Shown here piece after piece: positions 6,538 to 12,459 of a stretch of DNA of 18,581 bases; within the stretch, counting starts at the first letter, position 1; every line of letters begins with the position of its first letter. Position numbers and translations under genes: made by a program. The notes beneath the pieces were generated by a model that was not told the DNA's origin, searched no databases, and saw nothing but the letters and a program-made list of their open reading frames with translations. This DNA is from JACOZM01 sp035289385. GTDB taxonomy: Archaea; Nanobdellota; Nanobdellia; Woesearchaeales; GW2011-AR9. The stretch covers positions 1 to 18,581 of the forward strand of contig DATDXI010000001.1 in assembly GCA_035289385.1 (NCBI GenBank), written 5' to 3'.

Positions 6538-7554
6538 TCATTGAGAAGCAATACACTCTTTCAATTCTCGGACGCCTTCTTCCAGATCATCATTATCGAT
6601 CTCTGCTGCATACTCCATCTTCTTCAACGTATTGGCGTAGAGAGGATCATAATACCATTCCAGGAGGATCTTTGATGCAGAGACGAAATCTCCTTTCTCC
6701 ATACAGCTGACCATCTCTTCCTTCTTTTTTTTGCTGATAACCCTGTTTAAGCTGGCAGAGATAGCTATAGCTTCTTGCTTGTTCTTCTCATTGATATAAA
6801 CAGCAGCGCATAATTCTGCACGTTTGTCCAGGCTTCTTTTGATGAGGATATGCGTCCCGGAAAGCATCGCCTTATACAAAAAGCCAGGGATCATCAAATC
6901 TCCTATCCTTCTGCTTTCCCCTTCCAGAAGAATCCATTTCTCCTCTTGCAATTCATCCAAGCGCTGCAACAGCAAATTGTCAAATCGATATTGAGAGTTT
7001 GGTTTCTTGCCCAAGGCACCATAGAGACTGCCGTTATGCTGGGCCAAACCTTCGATGTCTATGGAGTTAGGGAATTTATGGAGCAGATCTGTTTTTCCGG
7101 TACAGGTAAGGCCCCATAAGATGATCACTTTTGGCTTTAATTGATAATTGTCTAATCTCTCGGAAACGTACTTTCGAAAGGCCTTATGGCCGCCTTCCAA
7201 CTGATAAACATCATATTTTAACGCTTCAAGAAAAGAAACGATAACTCCCGACCTCATGCCGCCTCGCCAGCAATAGATGACCATCTTCTTTCCTCGGTGC
7301 TCATTGATCTTTTTGACGATGTCTGGCATATTCTTGGCCACATATTCCATCCCTTGAGCTATAGCTTTGTCTGGAGAGACCTGCTTGTATAATGTTCCTA
7401 CGATCGCACGCTCATCGTTGTCGAGAATGGGGATATTGACCGCATGAGGAAGATGGTCGTGCTCAAATTCTTTTGGGCTTCTCGTATCAAAGAACTGAGC
7501 ATCTGCTAGCTGCAACGCATCCTTGATGGATATTTTTCTGGGCATTTTATTCAT
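6538..7554 (-). CDS. mnmH: tRNA 2-selenouridine/geranyl-2-thiouridine synthase
   Basis: MnmH (SelU) replaces sulfur by selenium at 2-thiouridine 34 of tRNAs for Lys, Glu and Gln, through a geranylated intermediate. The 338-residue protein has both domains. The rhodanese domain covers residues about 5-130, with catalytic C95 in the YCWRGGMRSG loop and FDTRSPKEF near the start. The P-loop domain has G148-L-T-C-T-G-K-T155 and LEGESRRIG further on. Family length is normal. Start ATG 7554 is used; ATG 7545 is possible. Archaeal SelU has been described as two separate proteins, so this fused bacterial-type form suggests transfer. Selenium use would also need SelD, which is not in the window. Confidence 0.93.
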   Translation of the reverse strand: MNKMPRKISIKDALQLADAQFFDTRSPKEFEHDHLPHAVNIPILDNDERAIVGTLYKQVSPDKAIAQGMEYVAKNMPDIVKKINEHRGKKMVIYCWRGGMRSGVIVSFLEALKYDVYQLEGGHKAFRKYVSERLDNYQLKPKVIILWGLTCTGKTDLLHKFPNSIDIEGLAQHNGSLYGALGKKPNSQYRFDNLLLQRLDELQEEKWILLEGESRRIGDLMIPGFLYKAMLSGTHILIKRSLDKRAELCAAVYINEKNKQEAIAISASLNRVISKKKKEEMVSCMEKGDFVSASKILLEWYYDPLYANTLKKMEYAAEIDNDDLEEGVRELKECIASQ

Positions 7555-7589
7555 GGAAAGGGAGGTGATTTAAAAAATATAGCAACAGA

Positions 7590-7599
7590 TTTATATAAT
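7590..7599 (+). promoter_or_regulatory. TATA box of the lipoprotein gene
   Basis: TTTATATAAT is centred about 26 nt before ATG 7620 with no Shine-Dalgarno near the start, which predicts a leaderless transcript. An orphan GGGAGGTGATT lies further upstream at 7560. Confidence 0.6.
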
Positions 7600-7619
7600 G
7601 GAATTATCTATCTATCACT

Positions 7620-8315
7620 ATGAAAAGCGCATCTATGATCCCTATGACTATTATTGCAGTTCTGGCTCTATTTCTAGTATCATGCTCTCCACAGCAGTTT
7701 GTCTGTAGTGACGGCAGCGTCGTTGAAGATTCCAGTACCTGTGCGCCGCAAAAGGTTCCAGTGAAACAGGTGCAGAGAGCAGTTGAAGAATCTCCAGATA
7801 TCCCACGGGAAGTGGTTGACCTATTTGCACAGAAATCAAAAGTGAAAAGCGTTTCCTATATCCATCACGAAAGCGCTGATATCTCTAAGCCCAGTTATAG
7901 GATAGCGATAAAAGGTACGCTGATGAAAATATCTCTTCCTACCCAAACTGAATTGCTGAATAAGAACACCATAGATACGGTGATTATCGACGCAGCTCGC
8001 AAAGAAGCAGAAGGATATTGTGAAAGCAAGAAATACTGCATCAAGATAGGGAATCAAGGAGCAGTGGATTACGCTACGTATTACAAGAAAACGCCGTTTG
8101 ACTGGGTAGATGAGATAGAGGAAGCAGAACTGTTGACGACCCAACGCTTGTTTAACCGAGATACGACAAAAGTTCTGGTGAATGGAGAATACACCTATTG
8201 GGTCGATTCCTTCTTTGGCATCCCTTTGAAAGTCGAAGGAAACAACCAAATATTCCTTTATGAAAGCCCGTTATTTAACGGCGTGAGTTCTATCGAGTTT
8301 GAAGAGAAAGATTAG
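7620..8315 (+). CDS. Putative lipoprotein
   Basis: The 231-residue protein starts with a hydrophobic signal (residues 7-20) ending in the lipobox L-V-S-C22, so the mature N-terminus would be a lipid-modified cysteine outside the membrane. It is followed by FVCSDGSVVEDSSTC (about 27-41), a small two-cysteine motif I associate with secreted proteins of DPANN archaea. The rest has no recognised domain: it is a soluble mixed alpha/beta sequence with two further cysteines (YCESKKYC). It is transcribed convergently with the toxin-antitoxin pair downstream. Function unknown. Confidence 0.8.
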   Translation: MKSASMIPMTIIAVLALFLVSCSPQQFVCSDGSVVEDSSTCAPQKVPVKQVQRAVEESPDIPREVVDLFAQKSKVKSVSYIHHESADISKPSYRIAIKGTLMKISLPTQTELLNKNTIDTVIIDAARKEAEGYCESKKYCIKIGNQGAVDYATYYKKTPFDWVDEIEEAELLTTQRLFNRDTTKVLVNGEYTYWVDSFFGIPLKVEGNNQIFLYESPLFNGVSSIEFEEKD

Positions 8316-8367
8316 GCAGGAGAAATTTCCTCTTCAATTATGAAAATCAGGCCCAGCTGCTCAAGGA

Positions 8368-8382
8368 AGATATAATATATCT
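8368..8382. terminator. AT-rich palindrome between convergent genes
   Basis: AGATATA-A-TATATCT is a perfect inverted repeat in the 74-bp gap between the lipoprotein gene and the oppositely oriented antitoxin gene. It may act on both ends of transcription; this is a weak assignment. Confidence 0.3.
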
Positions 8383-8389
8383 CCTTTGA

Positions 8390-8713
8390 TTATGGTTTTA
8401 ACTCTACTATAATATGCTTCTTGTCAGGTACAGAGACAAAAACATCTTCACCGCTTCTAAGATTGAGACTTCTCACGACATTATTGTTAAAATAAATTCC
8501 CAACCTGTCCTGGGACAACTTCACCACCTTCTGTTTGATCTTGAGAGGCGCTTCTTGAAGTTCTTGGAGAACTTTCCTCGAAGAAACTGGTTCAAACTCA
8601 AAATGGTCACAGTGGCTGCATTGTAAACTTGTTACTTTGTTTTCTGCTCCTTCAACAGATACGGAAACTTTTTTCAATGAATGATTACATTTTGGGCATT
8701 GCATTTTTATCAC
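8390..8713 (-). CDS. Antitoxin-like protein: YgiT-type zinc ribbon fused to AbrB-like domain
   Basis: The 107-residue protein has an N-terminal zinc ribbon with C6-x2-C9 and C32-x2-C35, like the MqsA/YgiT antitoxins. The C-terminal half (about residues 58-105: KIKQKVVKLSQDRLGIYF, then LRSGEDVFV and HIIVEL) has the pattern of a swapped-hairpin AbrB/SpoVT DNA-binding domain. Its ATG overlaps the last codon of the upstream toxin-like gene by 4 nt, so the two are translationally coupled. By analogy with MqsRA and DUF4258/YgiT pairs, it would bind the toxin with one domain and the operator with the other. The zinc ribbon is certain; the AbrB call is from pattern only. Confidence 0.78.
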   Translation of the reverse strand: MIKMQCPKCNHSLKKVSVSVEGAENKVTSLQCSHCDHFEFEPVSSRKVLQELQEAPLKIKQKVVKLSQDRLGIYFNNNVVRSLNLRSGEDVFVSVPDKKHIIVELKP

Positions 8714-8940
8714 CTGGATTGTTTTGCGTTAATAACATATAGCGTATTATTTTCTATTTTGAACAATATGTAGTAATTGTCTTTTTCAATTTGGTATACC
8801 TCACCTTTTTTCCTTGGGCTCTTGGTCGTCAGGATAATCTCAACCACCTTTTGCCAGGGGACATCTTTCTCATGCTCTTCCCTATAATGCTGAGTTGGCT
8901 TAATTGCCGTAAAGTATACCACTCTTTCACCAGACTTCAT
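8710..8940 (-). CDS. Small DUF4258-like toxin candidate
   Basis: This 76-residue protein has the layout of DUF4258/RelE-like small toxins: HYREEHEKDVPWQKVVEIIL (helical, with H18 and H23 in the first helix), then KSPRKKGEVYQIEKDNYYIL, and a C-terminal strand NTLYVINAK. Proteins of this type are repeatedly found directly upstream of YgiT-type zinc-ribbon antitoxins, as here. The pair overlaps by ATGA. The start lies 24 nt downstream of a TATA box (TATTTATAAA on the minus strand), so it is leaderless. Toxic activity is inferred from family and context only. Confidence 0.7.
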   Translation of the reverse strand: MKSGERVVYFTAIKPTQHYREEHEKDVPWQKVVEIILTTKSPRKKGEVYQIEKDNYYILFKIENNTLYVINAKQSR

Positions 8941-8958
8941 AAGTGTAGTCTTTATGAC

Positions 8959-8968
8959 TTTATAAATA
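8959..8968 (-). promoter_or_regulatory. TATA box of the toxin-antitoxin pair
   Basis: On the minus strand this reads TATTTATAAA, about 24 nt before the toxin ATG at 8940. An AbrB-type repressor could act here. Confidence 0.5.
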
Positions 8969-9045
8969 TTTTGGGGAAAATCATCAAAAATAGTTTCATC
9001 AAAAAGAATACGCCCCGGCCGGGATTTGAACCCGGGTCAATGCCT

Positions 9046-9062
9046 TTCTCTGAATTTCTTCT
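9046..9062 (-). other. Canonical 37/38 intron of tRNA-Glu
   Basis: 17 nt, capped by a GAAA tetraloop on a 3-bp stem. Both 3-nt bulges, when cut after their second nucleotide, give the expected exon ends. Confidence 0.8.
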
Positions 9063-9087
9063 CGAAAGGGCACTATGATAGTCCGGA

Positions 9088-9115
9088 TAATGCTGATGAA
9101 GAAAAACTTCACCAT
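9088..9115 (-). other. Non-canonical D-loop intron of tRNA-Glu
   Basis: 28 nt containing the hairpin TGAAG-TTTTT-CTTCA. GTGT can pair with GCAT around bulges AGA and TAT, a relaxed bulge-helix-bulge; cutting each after its second base yields the consensus D loop. Exact ends are less certain than for the anticodon intron. Confidence 0.6.
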
Positions 9116-9188
9116 CTACACCACCGGGGCTTATTCGGAAATATTTGTGGCGCCTTTAAAAATGTTTTTGTTGTTACGAGGATATTTC

Positions 9189-9409
9189 AGCAAAACTGCT
9201 ACCGTACTACTTCAGTCACCTGAAGTTCAGCCAAGTCGTCTAGGTCGTAAAGCCAGCAAAATCATTTATGGTTGAAGCTGAAGAATAGGAACTATCTATT
9301 GTTATATGATTTTGACCGTTATTTTTTCTGACGAAGCTCTTAGCTGGCTTTACCTCTTGACCTTGACGACGACTTGGCTTCATATTACTGAAGCAAAACT
9401 GCCACCATA
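9189..9409. repeat. Large inverted-repeat element flanked by an 18-nt direct repeat
   Basis: AGCAAAACTGCTACCGTA (9189-9206) recurs at 9392-9409 with 16/18 matches. Between them lies a long imperfect stem. CTTCAGT (9210-9216) pairs with 9387-9393, AGCCAAGTCGTC (9229-9240) with 9368-9379, GGTC (9243-9246) with 9359-9362, GTAAAGCCAGC (9247-9257) with 9343-9353, and AAAATCAT (9258-9265) with 9306-9313. The right arm carries a 29-nt bulge. Possible identities are a structured non-coding RNA or a small non-autonomous mobile element; the outer repeats (18 bp, imperfect) would be long for a target duplication. TATA elements lie on both sides (near 9160 and 9413-9420), so either strand could be transcribed. 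Confidence 0.65.
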
Positions 9410-9412
9410 AAC

Positions 9413-9420
9413 CTTATATA
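9413..9420 (+). promoter_or_regulatory. Palindromic TATA box before the protease-like/RimK pair
   Basis: TTATATAA is centred about 26 nt before ATG 9443 (leaderless). Being palindromic, it could also fire leftwards into the inverted-repeat element. Confidence 0.55.
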
Positions 9421-9442
9421 AGCAAAACCAATCATTCTTCCT

Positions 9443-9796
9443 ATGAGGAAAAGGGTGATATTAGGGTTGACGGAAGAAGTGCTGCTCATCGGAGAAAATG
9501 GCAAAGAGCAGAAGGTCATTGCCAGGATTGATACTGGTGCCACATCATCTTCCATCGACTCGGCTATCGGAAAAAAACTACAGCTTGGGCCGATAACTAC
9601 CACGAGAATCGTTAAATCCGCTTCCGGCGTCAAAAAGCGGCCGATGATCAGAGCAAAACTGAAATTGAACGGCGACCTGTTAGAAGCAGATTTTACTTTA
9701 GCAGACAGAGCCCATATGACCTATCCGGTATTACTAGGCCAGAACATCCTTAAAAAAGGGCATTTTTTGATCGATCCCCACAAAGGTAAACCATGA
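9443..9796 (+). CDS. RimK-associated retropepsin-like protein (RimB/Zn-protease family)
   Basis: The 117-residue protein belongs to the small aspartyl-protease-fold family annotated as ATP-dependent zinc protease. The sequence ARIDTGATSSSID (about 27-39) has the D30-T-G-A active-site signature, and LLGQNIL near residues 97-103 matches the second half of the retropepsin fold. The family is a usual neighbour of RimK-type glutamate ligases, and here the RimK gene overlaps its stop codon by 4 nt. In bacteria the partner protein RimB cleaves the glutamate tail that RimK adds to ribosomal protein S6, so an add/remove pair is plausible here. Actual substrates in this organism are unknown. Confidence 0.87.
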   Translation: MRKRVILGLTEEVLLIGENGKEQKVIARIDTGATSSSIDSAIGKKLQLGPITTTRIVKSASGVKKRPMIRAKLKLNGDLLEADFTLADRAHMTYPVLLGQNILKKGHFLIDPHKGKP

Positions 9797-10869
9797 AAGC
9801 AGCCATAATCTCGTTAGGAAGTGTAAGTTCGCAATGGACAGCGGAAGCGATGAAAAAATATTTTACAACCGTAGATGTTATCTCTTTAAAACAATTGGAA
9901 GTGCAACTAGGAAAAGGAGCAGGAGTGTATTATCAAGGGAAAGAGTTAGGATATTATGATTGTATCTACTTAAAAGGATCATTTAGGTATGCCCATTTGT
10001 TACGTTCCATTGCCACGCTTCTGGAAAAAAAAATCCCCTACATGCCTCTTTCTCCCACTGCATTTACGAACGTGCACCATAAGTTATTGACGCATCTCAT
10101 CCTTCAGCAGCATACTATTCCCATGCCGAAGACCTATCTGTCTCCTTCCGTAACGGAAGCAAAGCAGCTGCTGAATACCATCCATTATCCCATCGTCATG
10201 AAATTTCCTGAAGGTACGCAAGGGAAAGGAGTGATGTTTGCCGATTCCAAAAGTTCTGCTTCCTCCCTATTAGATGCTTTAGAAGCTCTCCGCCAGCCCT
10301 TTATCATCCAAGAATATATCGATACTTCCGGAACAGATGTCCGGGCCTTTGTCGTCGGGGAAAAAGTAGTTGCTGGAATGAAACGGAAGGCACAAACTGG
10401 TGAAAGCAGAGCAAACATCCATGCTGGAGGAACAGGAGAAGGAATACTCTTGAAGCCAGAGACTCAGAAAATAGCCTTGGCAGCGGCACGGGCATTACGG
10501 GCAGAAGTATGTGCCGTAGATATCTTAGAAACTCCCCTAGGGCCGTTAGTCCTTGAAGCAAATATCTCTCCGGGATTACAAGGTATCCAGAAAGTTACTC
10601 CCATCAATATCGCTGACCAGATCGCCAAGCATTTCTATGCTCAGACGGAGAAAGCTGTCTCTCAGGAGAAGAAAACAGAAGCGCAAAAATTGATGCAGGA
10701 GATGAAATTGGATGGAGAAAATGGCCAGGACATCATTTCAGAGATGAAGTTTAGGGGAGATAAAATAATTTTGCCGGAATTGATCAATAAGATCTGCAAG
10801 TTTACTGATGGAAAAGAGTATCTGATGAAAGTTAAGAAGGGGAAACTTGTTGTGGAAGAGATGGGGTAA
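9793..10869 (+). CDS. rimK: RimK-family ATP-grasp ligase with C-terminal AbrB-like domain
   Basis: ATP-grasp ligase of the RimK/LysX/CofF type, which adds amino acids (commonly glutamate) to a peptide or cofactor carboxylate. Of 358 residues, 1-290 are the ligase: nucleotide loop KFPEGTQGKGV (137-147), QEYI..SGTDVRAFVVG (173-189), RANIHAGGTGEG (206-217), D243, and the family signature LEANISPGLQGI (254-265), which bears the metal-binding Glu and Asn. After a charged linker (about 285-310), residues 312-356 (FRGDKIILPELINK, GKEYLMKVKKGKLVVE) look like an AbrB/SpoVT-type swapped-hairpin domain. RimK proteins normally stop near residue 300. It overlaps the retropepsin-like gene by ATGA. Substrate is open: S6-like polyglutamylation or an archaeal cofactor ligase are the main options. 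Confidence 0.88.
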   Translation: MKAAIISLGSVSSQWTAEAMKKYFTTVDVISLKQLEVQLGKGAGVYYQGKELGYYDCIYLKGSFRYAHLLRSIATLLEKKIPYMPLSPTAFTNVHHKLLTHLILQQHTIPMPKTYLSPSVTEAKQLLNTIHYPIVMKFPEGTQGKGVMFADSKSSASSLLDALEALRQPFIIQEYIDTSGTDVRAFVVGEKVVAGMKRKAQTGESRANIHAGGTGEGILLKPETQKIALAAARALRAEVCAVDILETPLGPLVLEANISPGLQGIQKVTPINIADQIAKHFYAQTEKAVSQEKKTEAQKLMQEMKLDGENGQDIISEMKFRGDKIILPELINKICKFTDGKEYLMKVKKGKLVVEEMG

Positions 10870-10886
10870 GGAAAAGCTGTTTACTT

Positions 10887-10951
10887 ACACGGAAAAAGCC
10901 AGAAATCCATTGGCTTTAGCCAATGGATGAATGGCTCTGGCTTTTTCGTGT
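10887..10951. repeat. Nested palindromic hairpin downstream of rimK
   Basis: Inner stem ATCCATTGGC-TTTA-GCCAATGGAT (10905-10928) has 10 perfect bp; outer arms ACACGGAAAAAGCCAGA (10887-10903) and TCTGGCTTTTTCGTGT (10936-10951) pair with one bulged G. It lies between two convergent genes and may be a bidirectional terminator. Its loop (CTTTAG, i.e. CTAAAG on the other strand) and its CCAGAAATCCA segment recur in the hairpins at the end of the window. Confidence 0.7.
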
Positions 10952-10954
10952 CCT

Positions 10955-10992
10955 GAAAATGCGGGGTAGAAAAAGTGCTTTCCCGCATTTTC
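10955..10992. terminator. 11-bp hairpin overlapping the nucleotidyltransferase stop codon
   Basis: GAAAATGCGGG (10955-10965) pairs perfectly with CCCGCATTTTC (10982-10992) around a 16-nt loop. It adjoins the previous hairpin in the convergent gap and reaches the minus-strand stop codon at 10991. A transcription-ending role is likely but not proven. Confidence 0.5.
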
Positions 10993-11797
10993 ATGACGTT
11001 AGCACTCTGGAATGCCGTTGAATATATGCTCGTATCATCTCTTCCATCAGAGTAACTGCTGAGTTCCACAAACGAAGAGCCTCTCCTGAGTTTCTAAACA
11101 TATCATCTAATTCCCGAGGGTTATGGTATGCACTTTTAATTCTTAATAGTGGTTCTGGATTGACTTCCGGGAAAGTTTCCTTGATAAGTTGCACGGCTGA
11201 AAACCTGTTTTTCCTGAGCTTTCCATCTACAAAATACAAGATCTGCTTTGAGCCTCTGCTTACGGCATCTAATGATTTGATAAATTTCATGAGAAAAGCC
11301 TGATAATCATCATGCCTGTCGTGTTCCGCAAATAATAATCCCGTTCTCATTTTTCTCAAATTAAATCTAACCGGTACTTGCTCATTCATGGTTGGGAGTT
11401 CATATGTTATTTGCGGTCGATAATCAATTCCAGTTATTCTCGCTTCTTCCTCAAAATACCCTTGAAATGAGGGATCATAGCTATTAAATCTTCCGTCTCT
11501 CATGGTTGTAGCATCTGTAACAGTCACTTGAAAGGGAACATGATTCCCTCTCAATGCCTGATGAAGAACTAGTGAAGCATTATGAAGATTTTTTTTATCG
11601 ATAACGACATGATCTGGAAAAATCATCACTCCATCAATATCACTTCTACCAGCATCAAAATCACCCCTAACATAAGAGCCATACAACATCAGGGAAAGTC
11701 CATCAATCCTTAGGTCTGTTAACCCAGAGACTAGCTCCTGTTCAAAATCTCTATAATTCTCCGCTTTAGGTCGCTCTTGATTATACCCTAATATCAT
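10991..11797 (-). CDS. Nucleotidyltransferase-domain protein
   Basis: The 268-residue protein has a polymerase-beta-type nucleotidyltransferase site: G40-S41-Y-V-R-G, then R-S-D53-I-D55, with a third acidic residue probably beyond residue 90. The following 170 residues are largely helical and resemble the C-terminal domains of aminoglycoside or tRNA-type nucleotidyltransferases, but no specific family is recognised. A good Shine-Dalgarno (GAGGAGGAG on the minus strand) precedes the start, so unlike most neighbours it is leadered. It stands alone, without a HEPN partner, so it is not obviously a toxin-antitoxin component. Confidence 0.82.
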   Translation of the reverse strand: MILGYNQERPKAENYRDFEQELVSGLTDLRIDGLSLMLYGSYVRGDFDAGRSDIDGVMIFPDHVVIDKKNLHNASLVLHQALRGNHVPFQVTVTDATTMRDGRFNSYDPSFQGYFEEEARITGIDYRPQITYELPTMNEQVPVRFNLRKMRTGLLFAEHDRHDDYQAFLMKFIKSLDAVSRGSKQILYFVDGKLRKNRFSAVQLIKETFPEVNPEPLLRIKSAYHNPRELDDMFRNSGEALRLWNSAVTLMEEMIRAYIQRHSRVLTS

Positions 11798-11914
11798 CTT
11801 AACAACTCCTCCTCAAGAATGAATCTTAAAGAGATTAATCTACCCCTTCAATAATTGGATGTATGGCTTCTTCTTAAAGATTTCGCGCCAAAAAAAAATG
11901 ATCTATAAAATACT

Positions 11915-12160
11915 CTACCTTTTTCCTCTTTTGCTTTTCTTGCCGTTCTTCACTTTAGCATCCTTAAACCAGATCAGATAGATGATCGGCAGCAAGCCTA
12001 ACGTATTAAGAATCAAGATAGCAACAAACCAGCCTTTCTGTTTTCGTTGAGCTGCATGCCATAACGCTAGACCTTCCCAGATCAGCGACCAAATCCCGAT
12101 AAGAATCAACGCTAGCAAAGACCATCCCGGCTGCTCATAGATGCTGTATAAATCAAACAT
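11915..12160 (-). CDS. Small two-helix membrane protein, DUF5652 family
   Basis: The 81-residue protein has two hydrophobic helices (about 13-33 and 45-64) separated by HAAQRKQKGWF, and a basic tail (KNGKKSKRGKR). The pattern WEGLALWHAA...KGWF..LILNTLGLLPI.YL matches the DUF5652 family, found mainly in candidate-phylum bacteria and DPANN archaea. Function unknown. It runs in the same direction as the next two genes to the right. Confidence 0.8.
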   Translation of the reverse strand: MFDLYSIYEQPGWSLLALILIGIWSLIWEGLALWHAAQRKQKGWFVAILILNTLGLLPIIYLIWFKDAKVKNGKKSKRGKR

Positions 12161-12213
12161 TTTAGCAGAAAATCTTCTTTTGTTTTTATGCTTTACGCTT
12201 TTGAATGGTTTTT

Positions 12214-12444
12214 CTAGTGTTTCATTTTACCAGATGCATCCTTCACGACAAAGTAATACACAATCGCCGTAACGATGCTGAACAATAACGCGCAGATGAT
12301 CCAGATGATCTTATGGAGATCTTCCATCTTCTTCTGGTACGTAACTATATCATAGATAACCCAAACTGCACAGATAAGCCCAACAATGCCAAACGGACCG
12401 AAGAACATCATTACCGCATCCTCATTCGGACCAAAGAGCATCAT
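12214..12444 (-). CDS. Small membrane protein with PLDc_N-like domain
   Basis: Two transmembrane helices flank a short loop: GIVGLICAVWVIYDIVTY, then IIWIICALLFSIVTAIVYYF. The WVIYDI...K.M....KIIWI layout is that of the phospholipase D nuclease N-terminal (PLDc_N) module, which here stands alone without a phospholipase domain. The 76-residue start (12444) and an 11-residue-shorter start (12411) lie in two copies of a 33-bp duplication, each with its own GAGG and ATGATG. The shorter form keeps the whole domain. The gene overlaps nothing but begins 11 nt after the hydrate dehydratase stop, so the two are probably cotranscribed. Function unknown. Confidence 0.75.
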   Translation of the reverse strand: MMLFGPNEDAVMMFFGPFGIVGLICAVWVIYDIVTYQKKMEDLHKIIWIICALLFSIVTAIVYYFVVKDASGKMKH

Positions 12445-12459
12445 TACTGCATCCTCATC
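12394..12459 (-). repeat. 33-bp tandem duplication of a translation-initiation region
   Basis: 12394-12426 and 12427-12459 are two adjacent copies with 29/33 identical positions. Each contains, on the minus strand, ATGAGGATGC, then ATGATG and the first codons (MM-FGP) of the PLDc_N-like protein. The outer copy also reaches the end of the preceding gene. Confidence 0.8.

Larger units (their letters stand above)
9011..9130 (-). tRNA. tRNA-Glu(UUC) with two introns
   Basis: Acceptor GCCCCGG/CCGGGGC (discriminator G), T arm CCGGG-TTCAAAT-CCCGG, variable loop TGAC, anticodon stem GTGCC/GGCAT and anticodon loop C-T-TTC-G-A give tRNA-Glu. The D arm is GTGT/TCAT. The canonical intron (9046-9062, 17 nt) lies between 37 and 38 and forms a clear bulge-helix-bulge: CTTT pairs with AGAG, bulges are CGA and AAA, and the intron closes as GAA-GAAA-TTC. 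A second insertion of 28 nt (9088-9115) sits in the D loop; removing it restores AGTCCGG, the normal archaeal D loop. The spliced tRNA would be 75 nt. No CCA is encoded. A TATA element (ATTTTTAAA, minus strand, near 9160) lies about 27-30 nt upstream. Confidence 0.9.

Noticed and set aside
9011..9130. Initial reading of this gene as tRNA-Asp
   Set aside because: The acceptor and D stem also suit Asp, but no GTC anticodon can be placed on a paired stem. GTGCC/GGCAT around CTTTCGA with variable TGAC fits Glu(UUC) fully.
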